DNA of 64,000 nucleotides from an uncultured Flavobacterium sp. Its GTDB lineage: Bacteria > Bacteroidota > Bacteroidia > Flavobacteriales > Flavobacteriaceae. Shown here in pieces: positions 56,895-64,000 of this stretch. Made by a program: the position numbers and the translations under genes. The notes beneath the pieces are model-generated. The model was not told the origin of the DNA, did not search any database, and worked only from the letters and a program-made list of their open reading frames with translations. The DNA is taken from contig CALJVL010000013.1 of the NCBI GenBank assembly GCA_937773775.1, positions 62,001-126,000 of the forward strand, read 5' to 3'. The stretch's first letter is position 1; each line of letters opens with the position of its first letter.

Positions 56895-58484
56895 TTAATC
56901 GAACTCTGATGTAAAAAATAGTTTTACACTAGGGTATTTATTTTGCGTCATTTGAATAGTAAAACCCGAGTCGGCGAGAAATACTAATTGGCCATATTTA
57001 TCATGGGCTAAGTACTTTTGTTTTATCCTTCGAAATTCTTTAAACTCATTACTTTTAGAATCTTCAGGTTTTACCCAGCAAGCTTTATGTACAGGGAAGT
57101 TTTCATAGGTACATTTTGCGCCATACTCGTGCTCTAAGCGATATTGTATAACTTCATATTGCAGAGCACCGACCGTTCCGATGATTTTTCTATTGTTCAT
57201 TTCTAATACAAATAACTGGGCAACACCTTCGTCCATTAGCTGGTCAATACCTTTGTCTAGCTGCTTGGCCTTCATAGGGTCGGCATTATTAATGTATCTA
57301 AAATGCTCCGGAGAGAAACTTGGAATGCCTTTAAAGCTCATGATTTCTCCTTCAGTTAAGGTATCTCCAATTTTGAAATTTCCTGTATCATGAAGACCTA
57401 TAATGTCACCTGGATATGAGATGTCTACTATTTCCTTTTTCTCGGCAAAAAATGCGTTTGGACTTGAGAATTTTAAATTCTTTTTAAGGCGTACGTGGTA
57501 ATAAGGTTTATTTCTTTCAAAAGTTCCAGAAACAATTTTTATAAAGGCTAATCTGTCTCTATGTTTAGGATCCATGTTGGCGTGTATTTTAAACACAAAT
57601 CCAGACATCTTCTCTTCCTTAGGATTGACTGATCTAGTTTCAGATTCTTTTGGTCTTGGTGATGGAGCTATAGAAACAAAGCAATCCAATAGTTCTCGAA
57701 CGCCAAAATTATTCAACGCTGAACCAAAGAATACTGGCTGTAATTTTCCGTCTAGGTAATCCTGACGATCAAATTTAGGATAAACTTCGTCGATCAATTC
57801 TAATTCTTCCCTTAGTGTGTCGGCTGGTTTTTGACCAATTATTGTTTCTAATTCTGGATTTTGTACATCCGAAAAAGCAATAGTTTCCTCGATATTCTTG
57901 CGGTTGTCACCACTAAATAAATTTATGTTTTGTTCCCATAAATTATAAATCCCTTGAAAATCATACCCCATTCCTATTGGGAAACTAAGAGGAGTGACAG
58001 TTAGGCCTAGTTTTTGCTCCACTTCATCCATTAAATCAAAAGCATCTTTTCCTTCACGATCCATTTTATTTATGAAAATGATGATAGGGATTTTTCGCAT
58101 TCTACATACTGAGACTAATTTCTCTGTCTGCTCTTCGACCCCTTTTGCGACATCGATGACTACGATAACACTATCAACTGCAGTTAAAGTCCTAAAGGTG
58201 TCTTCTGCAAAATCTTTGTGCCCTGGAGTATCAAGAATATTTATTTTCTTTTCTTTATAATTAAAAGCTAAAACGGAAGTCGAAACAGAAATTCCTCTCT
58301 GACGTTCAATTTCCATGAAATCACTCGTGGCTCCTTTTTTGATTTTATTGTTCTTTACAGCACCTGCTTCTTGAATGGCACCACCAAAAAGGAGGAGTTT
58401 TTCTGTAAGGGTTGTTTTACCTGCATCTGGATGCGAGATAATTCCGAAAGTTCTTCTTCTTTGTATTTCTTTTAAAAAGCTCAT
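56895..58484 (-). CDS. prfC: Peptide chain release factor 3
   Basis: RF3 is a translational GTPase that ejects RF1 and RF2 after peptide release. The 529 residues carry SHPDAGKTTLTEKLL (P-loop), GISVSTSVLAFNY (switch I), DTPGHKDFAEDT (G3) and FINKMDREGKDAFD (G4). Later segments are typical of RF3 (FKIHANMDPKHRDRLAF, VIQYRLEHEYGAKCTYENF). It lacks EF-G domain IV, which separates RF3 from EF-G. A -7 box TACTTTTG lies 20 bases before the ATG. Confidence 0.97.
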   Translation of the reverse strand: MSFLKEIQRRRTFGIISHPDAGKTTLTEKLLLFGGAIQEAGAVKNNKIKKGATSDFMEIERQRGISVSTSVLAFNYKEKKINILDTPGHKDFAEDTFRTLTAVDSVIVVIDVAKGVEEQTEKLVSVCRMRKIPIIIFINKMDREGKDAFDLMDEVEQKLGLTVTPLSFPIGMGYDFQGIYNLWEQNINLFSGDNRKNIEETIAFSDVQNPELETIIGQKPADTLREELELIDEVYPKFDRQDYLDGKLQPVFFGSALNNFGVRELLDCFVSIAPSPRPKESETRSVNPKEEKMSGFVFKIHANMDPKHRDRLAFIKIVSGTFERNKPYYHVRLKKNLKFSSPNAFFAEKKEIVDISYPGDIIGLHDTGNFKIGDTLTEGEIMSFKGIPSFSPEHFRYINNADPMKAKQLDKGIDQLMDEGVAQLFVLEMNNRKIIGTVGALQYEVIQYRLEHEYGAKCTYENFPVHKACWVKPEDSKSNEFKEFRRIKQKYLAHDKYGQLVFLADSGFTIQMTQNKYPSVKLFFTSEFD

Positions 58485-58503
58485 GTATCTTATAAATAGT
58501 TTG

Positions 58504-58511
58504 CAAAAGTA
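58504..58511 (-). promoter_or_regulatory. -7 promoter box of prfC
   Basis: TACTTTTG on the minus strand matches TAnnTTTG and lies 19 bases before the prfC ATG. Confidence 0.5.
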
Positions 58512-58954
58512 CTATTTATATATGCTAATAAAAACATATCGGCTGTCTTTTAAGACAGCTCCAATTATTTATATGGTTGCTAATTGCTGCATATTATTTA
58601 GAGTGATGGGGCTCTTTGTGTATCGCATAGGTGACTTCATATTATAAGGATTATAAGAATGCATTGTTTAGTCTCATAGTTGATAGATTAAGTTATAAAC
58701 GTCCTTGTTGATTGATACTAAATAGCCTTAAAATTTATTTCTTTTTTTTTAGTGGTAAAGTCACGAATCAGAACTTGTTAGCTAAAGGAAATACCTCAGG
58801 GAATTCTGGAAAGGGGACGATGAACTAATGGGCTTATAATTTTTTGTTAATAGTACCAAGGAAACTTGTATTATGTAATTGAATTGTTATTTTTGTTCGC
58901 TTTAACCTTGAGATAAGTTTGTAAAAACAGTTTTATTTCTTGATACTTATGGTG

Positions 58955-58962
58955 TATATTTG
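58955..58962 (+). promoter_or_regulatory. -7 promoter box of the SurA-like gene
   Basis: TATATTTG matches TAnnTTTG; transcription would start around 58969, right at the palindrome that follows. Confidence 0.45.
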
Positions 58963-58971
58963 GCCATCTTG

Positions 58972-58988
58972 ATTGATACTGTATCAAT
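58972..58988. promoter_or_regulatory. Palindrome at the likely transcription start of the SurA-like gene
   Basis: ATTGATAC and GTATCAAT are perfect inverted arms around one base. The site sits about 10 bases after the -7 box, a position where a bound repressor would block transcription. The regulator is unknown. Confidence 0.4.
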
Positions 58989-59041
58989 GAAATGTTTTTA
59001 AGTTAAAAAAGATACTTACAATAAAATATAAACTTTAAATA

Positions 59042-60472
59042 ATGCCTTCAAAAAAAATACAAATGAAATCAGTAAATAATAGAATTGCATTAATGTTTTT
59101 TCTTTTACTGTTTTCAAGTACTATCGCTAGCTCACAAGAAATAATAAAAGACAGCGTGATTGCTCCTGTAAAGAAAACTCAATCGAATCAAAGACAGAAA
59201 ATAGACGGTATCGTCGCTACTGTTGGGGATTATATTGTTTTAGATTCTGACATTGACAAGTCATACTTGGAGATTTCAAGTCAAGGGGGCTCAATAAAGG
59301 ACATTACTAGATGTCAAATGCTAGGAAAACTATTAGAAGACAAACTATATGCTCATCAGGCGATTCAGGATAGTGTCAAGGTTACAGATTCAGAAGTGAA
59401 AGGTATGCTGGAAGAGAGGGTAAGCTACATGGTTGGTCAAATAGGTTCTATGGAAAAAGTAGTTAATTACTATAATAAAAGTTCAGAAGAAGAATTTAGA
59501 AGCTATTTCTTTGACATTTTAAAAGAGCAGAAATTAACTTCAGAAATGCAAAAAAAGATTATTGGAGAAGTAGAAATTACGCCTGAAGAGGTTCGTAACT
59601 TTTTTAAAACAATACCAAAAGAAGAATTACCTCTTTTTGGGGCAGAAATGGAAGTAGCCCAAATTGTCGTGACACCCAAAGTTTCTGAGGCAGAGAAACA
59701 AAAAGTAATTGATAAGTTAAACCAATTCAAAAAAGAAATTAAAGAGGGCTCAAGTTTTGCAACCAAAGCGGTTTTGTATTCTCAAGATCCAGGTTCAAGA
59801 TCGAATGGAGGGTTTTATAAAATGAATAGAAAAACAGCTTTTATAAAAGAGTTTAAAGATGTGGCTTTCAGTCTGGCTGAGGGTGAAATTTCTGAGCCTT
59901 TTGAAACTGATTTTGGATTCCATATTATATATATTGAAAAAATCAAGGGTCAAGAGCTGGAACTACGACATATATTATTGACACCAACAGTGACAGAAGA
60001 TGTCTTAAACGAAGCCAAAGAGAAAATAACTTTGATCAGAAAAAGAGTCGAGGATAAGGAATTAACTTTTGAGGAAGCTGCAAGAACATTTTCTGATGAA
60101 AAAGAGACTCGCGCGAATGGGGGAGTTTTAATCAATCCAAAAACTCAAGATACACGTTTTGAATTAACAAAAATGGATCCCTCCCTTTACGGACAGGTTT
60201 CTAGTTTAAAGGATAGCGATGTATCACAGCCCATTATTGACGTTGATGAGCAAGGTAGAAAAAGCTATAAGTTAATCACCGTTACTAACAGGATAAATGA
60301 GCACGTCGCGGATTATGCTACGGATTATATTAAAATCAAAGAATTAGCGGTAAAGGAAAAACAAATCAGAGCCATAGGGAAATGGTTTGATGAAAAAATA
60401 AAGGAAACATACATAAAAATCCTTGGGGAATATAGAGACTGTGATTTCACGAATAATTGGGTGAAACAATAA
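59042..60472 (+). CDS. SurA-like periplasmic peptidyl-prolyl isomerase/chaperone
   Basis: This 476-residue protein has a signal peptide (core IALMFFLLLFSSTIASSQ, cut near residue 32), a SurA-type N-terminal chaperone part (IVATVGDYIVLDSDIDKSYL, the classic start), and two parvulin-type domains at about 200-305 and 310-420 (ELRHILLTP, RTFSDEKETRANGGVL, FETDFGFHIIYIEKIKG). It should help outer-membrane proteins fold in the periplasm. A second start at Met8 is possible. It lies upstream of the MoxR gene with 84 bases between and may share its transcript. Confidence 0.92.
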   Translation: MPSKKIQMKSVNNRIALMFFLLLFSSTIASSQEIIKDSVIAPVKKTQSNQRQKIDGIVATVGDYIVLDSDIDKSYLEISSQGGSIKDITRCQMLGKLLEDKLYAHQAIQDSVKVTDSEVKGMLEERVSYMVGQIGSMEKVVNYYNKSSEEEFRSYFFDILKEQKLTSEMQKKIIGEVEITPEEVRNFFKTIPKEELPLFGAEMEVAQIVVTPKVSEAEKQKVIDKLNQFKKEIKEGSSFATKAVLYSQDPGSRSNGGFYKMNRKTAFIKEFKDVAFSLAEGEISEPFETDFGFHIIYIEKIKGQELELRHILLTPTVTEDVLNEAKEKITLIRKRVEDKELTFEEAARTFSDEKETRANGGVLINPKTQDTRFELTKMDPSLYGQVSSLKDSDVSQPIIDVDEQGRKSYKLITVTNRINEHVADYATDYIKIKELAVKEKQIRAIGKWFDEKIKETYIKILGEYRDCDFTNNWVKQ

Positions 60473-60555
60473 TTTCTGCTAAATAGAATAGATAAAAAGA
60501 GGTAGCTTTATGATTTCATAGAGATAACTCTTTTTTAATTTAAAATATTTATAAA

Positions 60556-61509
60556 ATGTCTGACGTTGCTGCAATACATAATCTAGTTAAAAAGCGGAAT
60601 GATTTAAAAAGTGAAATCGCAAAAATTATTGTTGGTCAGGATGCAGTGGTAGATCAGATATTGCTTTGCATTTTTTCTGGGGGGCATGCACTTTTGGTAG
60701 GAGTCCCTGGATTAGCCAAAACTTTAATGGTGAACACCCTAGCGCAAGCTTTGGGGCTTAATTTCAAAAGAATCCAATTTACTCCGGATTTGATGCCTTC
60801 AGACATATTAGGAAGTGAAATATTAGACGAAAATCGTCAATTTAAATTCTTGAAAGGACCTATTTTTTCGAATATAATTCTCGCAGATGAAATCAATAGG
60901 ACACCCCCAAAAACACAGGCGGCATTGTTAGAAGCCATGCAGGAACGTTCGGTTACTATCGCTGGTGAAAACTATAAATTAGAATTGCCTTATTTTGTTT
61001 TGGCTACTCAAAATCCTATTGAACAGGAAGGTACCTATCCTTTGCCAGAAGCTCAATTAGATCGGTTTATGTTTGCAATAAAATTAGAATATCCTTCTTT
61101 TGAAGAAGAAGTTCAGGTGGTAAAACGAACTACTTCAGATATAATCAATACAATCAACCCGTTATTTACAGCACAAGAGATTATCGATTTTCAAGCCTTG
61201 ATACGCAGAATTCCGGTCGCAGACAATGTAATTGAATATGCAGTGACTCTAGTCAGTAAAACACGTCCCAATAACGGATTGTCTAATGATTATGTCAAAA
61301 GTTATTTGGACTGGGGAGCTGGCCCAAGAGCGTCACAAAATCTAATTTTGGCGGCCAAAGCGCATGCCGCATTCAATGGAAAATTCTCACCTGATATTGA
61401 AGACGTAAAAGCGGTTGCTATAGGAATACTTCGTCATAGAATTATTAAGAACTACAAAGCAGATGCTGAGGGAATAACTGAAGAAATGATTATAGGAAAG
61501 TTGCTTTAA
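60556..61509 (+). CDS. MoxR family AAA+ ATPase
   Basis: This 317-residue AAA+ protein has Walker A in GVPGLAKTLMVNTLA, Walker B in NIILADEINRTPPKTQAALL, sensor I in FVLATQNPIEQEGTYPLPEA, and the MoxR lid domain (VSKTRPNNGLSNDYVKSYLD, WGAGPRASQNLILAAKAHA). MoxR proteins usually act with VWA-domain partners to mature enzyme complexes; no such partner lies in the 300 bases downstream, where acnB follows instead. In flavobacteria this gene often sits near peptidyl-prolyl isomerases, as here. Confidence 0.95.
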   Translation: MSDVAAIHNLVKKRNDLKSEIAKIIVGQDAVVDQILLCIFSGGHALLVGVPGLAKTLMVNTLAQALGLNFKRIQFTPDLMPSDILGSEILDENRQFKFLKGPIFSNIILADEINRTPPKTQAALLEAMQERSVTIAGENYKLELPYFVLATQNPIEQEGTYPLPEAQLDRFMFAIKLEYPSFEEEVQVVKRTTSDIINTINPLFTAQEIIDFQALIRRIPVADNVIEYAVTLVSKTRPNNGLSNDYVKSYLDWGAGPRASQNLILAAKAHAAFNGKFSPDIEDVKAVAIGILRHRIIKNYKADAEGITEEMIIGKLL

Positions 61510-61849
61510 AATGACTTTTTCAGTTGCTTTCTACTTCAATTTTATAAAGAACTACAACGTTTTCTTAGTGGATTAAACTTTTGTGTTTTAGAAACAATGG
61601 AAATACGAAAGATTAATTATGGATTAATCAGAAAAACGTTAAAATTTTTATGTTTTATCAATTATGCGCATTAAAATTAAGTATTAGATAATAATAATTT
61701 TTGAAAAGCGTACTTCCATTAAATTTTTTTAAATCTCAGCTTAAAGTGTTAAATTTGCCGCACAAAAAAACAAATAACATATATATTATGGATTTTGTCA
61801 TTGAAATTATCAATGGATTCTGCTATTAAAATTGAAAAATACTTCCAAT
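61510..61849. other. Leader region of acnB
   Basis: 340 bases, AT-rich. A -7 box TAAATTTG lies at 61750-61757. A short open frame from ATG 61788 to TAA 61829 (13 codons, MDFVIEIINGFCY) precedes the acnB ATG by 20 bases and could be a leader peptide, though nothing in it resembles a known attenuator. Confidence 0.45.
61750..61757 (+). promoter_or_regulatory. -7 promoter box of acnB
   Basis: TAAATTTG matches TAnnTTTG; it implies an mRNA leader of roughly 85 bases. Confidence 0.45.
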
Positions 61850-64000
61850 ATGAATACTTATAAGGATTACATTCACGAGATTGAAGAAAGAAAGCAACAA
61901 GGGCTTAATCCCAAGCCAATTGATGGGGCCGAATTACTAAGCGAAATCATTTCGCAAATCAAAGATTTGAACAATAAAGATAGAGAGGACTCTCTTCACT
62001 TTTTTATTTATAATGTTGTGCCTGGTACTACTATTGCAGCCGGCGTGAAAGCTAAATTTTTAAAAGAAATCATTCTAGGTGAATCAGTAGTTGCTGAAAT
62101 TACAGCTGTTTTTGCTCTAGAATTGCTGTCACATATGAAAGGGGGAACTTCTGTTGAAGTTTTACTTGATTTGGCTTTAGGTGCTGATGTAGCTATTGCT
62201 AAAGAAGCTGCAGCCGTTTTAAAGACACAAGTTTTTCTTTATGAAGCAGATACAGATCGATTAGAAGAGGCGTTCAAAAAAGGGAACGAAATAGTTAAAG
62301 ATATTTTAGAGAGTTACGCACAAGCTGAGTTCTTTACGAAATTGCCTGAAATAGCAGAAGAAATTAAGGTGATCACTTATATCGCTGGTGAAGGAGATAT
62401 TTCAACTGATTTACTTTCTCCTGGGAATCAAGCACACTCAAGATCAGATCGTGAACTTCATGGTAAATGTTTGATTTCTCCTGAAGCACAAGATGAAATA
62501 AAAGCACTAGCAGAAGCGAATACTGATAAGAGCGTTATGTTAATCGCTGAGAGGGGTACTATGGGTGTAGGATCATCAAGAATGTCAGGTGTAAACAACG
62601 TGGCGTTATGGACAGGTAAAAAAGCAAGTCCTTATGTTCCATTTATCAACATTGCTCCAATTATTGCTGGTACAAACGGTATTTCGCCTATTTTCCTTAC
62701 AACAGTAGGAGTTACAGGTGGAATAGGGATTGATCTTAAAAACTGGGCAAAAAAGTTAGATGCGCAAGAGAATGTTATTTATGATGACGCTGGAGAAGCT
62801 ATTCTTGAAGAAGTTTACTCTGTTGCTACAGGAACTGTTCTTACTATTAACACTAAATCGAAGAAACTTTATAGAGGGGAGAAGGAATTGATTGATATTT
62901 CTGCATCTTTAACTCCTCAAAAAGTAGAGTTTATTAAAGCTGGTGGATCGTACGCTATTGTATTCGGGAAAAAGCTACAAACATTTGCAGCTAAAACTTT
63001 AAACATAGATATCCCCCAAGTATATGCTGCATCAAAAGAAATTTCTATAGAAGGACAAGGTCTTACTGCAGTAGAAAAAATATTCAATAAAAACGCTGTT
63101 GGAACAACTCCGGGTAAAGTGTTACACGCTGGTTCAGATGTGCGTGTTGAAGTAAATATAGTAGGTTCACAAGATACAACGGGTCTTATGACTTCTCAGG
63201 AATTAGAGTCTATGGCTGCAACTGTGATCTCTCCAATTGTTGATGGTGCTTACCAATCAGGTTGTCATACTGCTTCAGTTTGGGATAATAAGTCAAAAGC
63301 AAATATCCCTAGATTAATGAAGTTTATGAATGACTTTGGGTTGATTACTGCCCGTGACCCAAAAGGAGAATATCTTGCAATGACGGATGTTATTCACAAG
63401 GTACTAAATGACCTTACGGTTGATGATTGGGCAATTACTATTGGTGGTGACTCTCATACAAGAATGTCTAAAGGAGTTGCTTTTGGTGCTGACTCAGGAA
63501 CTGTTGCACTTGCATTGGCTACAGGTGAGGCTTCTATGCCAATCCCGCAATCAGTGAAGGTAACATTCAAAGGGGAGATGAAGGAATATATGGACTTCCG
63601 TGATGTAGTTCATGCTACTCAATCTCAGATGCTTCATCAGTTTAAAGGAGATAACGTTTTCCAAGGTAGGGTTATTGAGGTACATATTGGTACTCTTACA
63701 GCTGACCAATCATTTACATTTACGGATTGGACTGCAGAGATGAAAGCGAAAGCTTCTATCTGTATTTCTGAAGACGCTACTTTGATCGAATCATTAGAGA
63801 TCGCAAAAGGTAGAATCCAGATCATGATTGATAAAGGAATGGATAATAAAACGCAAGTTCTGAAAGGCTTGATTGCTATTGCTGATAAGCGAATAGCAGA
63901 AATCAAATCGGGAGAGAAACCAGCATTGGCTCCAGATGCAGATGCTAAGTATTTTGCTGAAGTTGTCGTTGATCTTGATGTGATTTCAGAGCCAATGATC
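61850..64000 (+). CDS. acnB: Bifunctional aconitate hydratase 2 / 2-methylisocitrate dehydratase (3' end outside window)
   Basis: The first 717 residues of AcnB are visible, in frame to the window edge. The protein starts MNTYKDYIHEIEERKQQGLN, followed by the HEAT-like N-terminal domain (about 1-160) typical of AcnB. The catalytic domains follow with APIIAGTNGISPIFLTTVGV, GLMTSQELESMAATVISPIV, DGAYQSGCHTASVWDNKSKA, TIGGDSHTRMSKGVAFGADS and QSQMLHQFKGDNVFQGRVIE. The enzyme interconverts citrate and isocitrate in the TCA cycle with a [4Fe-4S] cluster; the C-terminal cluster cysteines lie beyond the window. Full length should be about 920 residues. Confidence 0.95.
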   Translation, partial: MNTYKDYIHEIEERKQQGLNPKPIDGAELLSEIISQIKDLNNKDREDSLHFFIYNVVPGTTIAAGVKAKFLKEIILGESVVAEITAVFALELLSHMKGGTSVEVLLDLALGADVAIAKEAAAVLKTQVFLYEADTDRLEEAFKKGNEIVKDILESYAQAEFFTKLPEIAEEIKVITYIAGEGDISTDLLSPGNQAHSRSDRELHGKCLISPEAQDEIKALAEANTDKSVMLIAERGTMGVGSSRMSGVNNVALWTGKKASPYVPFINIAPIIAGTNGISPIFLTTVGVTGGIGIDLKNWAKKLDAQENVIYDDAGEAILEEVYSVATGTVLTINTKSKKLYRGEKELIDISASLTPQKVEFIKAGGSYAIVFGKKLQTFAAKTLNIDIPQVYAASKEISIEGQGLTAVEKIFNKNAVGTTPGKVLHAGSDVRVEVNIVGSQDTTGLMTSQELESMAATVISPIVDGAYQSGCHTASVWDNKSKANIPRLMKFMNDFGLITARDPKGEYLAMTDVIHKVLNDLTVDDWAITIGGDSHTRMSKGVAFGADSGTVALALATGEASMPIPQSVKVTFKGEMKEYMDFRDVVHATQSQMLHQFKGDNVFQGRVIEVHIGTLTADQSFTFTDWTAEMKAKASICISEDATLIESLEIAKGRIQIMIDKGMDNKTQVLKGLIAIADKRIAEIKSGEKPALAPDADAKYFAEVVVDLDVISEPMI

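Larger units (their letters stand above)
58485..59041. other. Divergent spacer between prfC and the SurA-like gene
   Basis: 557 bases without a convincing gene. The left end has the prfC -7 box (58504-58511, minus). The word TTGATAC recurs three times (about 58709, 58940 and 58973). The right part holds a -7 box and a 17-base palindrome just before the SurA-like gene. Confidence 0.5.

Overview
The window is AT-rich bacterial DNA from the Bacteroidota, almost certainly the family Flavobacteriaceae and probably Flavobacterium. The evidence is a SusC/SusD pair, a GSCFA protein, DUF2851, DUF4136, DUF5522 and DUF3467 proteins, a long-form urocanase, and many promoters carrying the Bacteroidota -7 box TAnnTTTG. 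Shine-Dalgarno sequences are almost absent, with one striking exception at rpsU. Assignments come from reading the proteins and DNA directly; no database search was run.

Layout. 1-16.7 kb holds housekeeping and metabolic genes: an M23 peptidase (partial), alaS, an aromatic amino acid hydroxylase, a phytase-like lipoprotein, a truncated hemoglobin, hutU, a PLP deaminase-like enzyme, a LysM glucosaminidase and hemL. 16.9-18.1 kb is a decayed sigma factor and membrane-protein pair. 18.3-22.6 kb carries lysS, a lipoprotein, lipB and rnhB. 23-30 kb holds a SusC/SusD outer-membrane uptake pair and a putative porin. 30-38 kb carries a CBS-domain cysteine synthase-like enzyme, an exonuclease, a nonsense-interrupted DUF2851 gene, a PspC-like protein, an amino acid permease, a helix-hairpin-helix protein and an acyl-CoA dehydrogenase. 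38.0-39.45 kb is a complete IS4-like insertion sequence with perfect ends and a 9-bp target duplication. It is followed by a glycine-zipper lipoprotein and a small membrane protein.

40.9-56.1 kb is the translation and transcription core: rpsU, xerC, hpf, tRNA-Thr/Tyr/Gly/Thr, tuf, tRNA-Trp, secE, nusG, rplK, rplA, rplJ, rplL, rpoB, rpoC and a DUF3467 gene. In this sequence the stretch from secE to rplL (about 44.28-46.90 kb) is riddled with small insertions and deletions, although the genes are essential and tuf, rpoB and rpoC are intact. This points to a badly sequenced or unpolished patch rather than real gene loss. 56.4-64 kb carries a small secreted protein, prfC, a SurA-like isomerase, a MoxR ATPase and the start of acnB.

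The most notable items are the damaged ribosomal-protein block; the strong Shine-Dalgarno of rpsU, which fits the flavobacterial bS21 autoregulation model; promoters nested in terminator hairpins at three places; an IS that separates a -7 box from the lipoprotein gene behind it; and several genuinely decaying genes with in-frame stops. No CRISPR array, prophage or clear new defence system is visible. The nearest candidate for an undescribed system is the glycine-zipper lipoprotein plus membrane partner at 39.5-40.9 kb.
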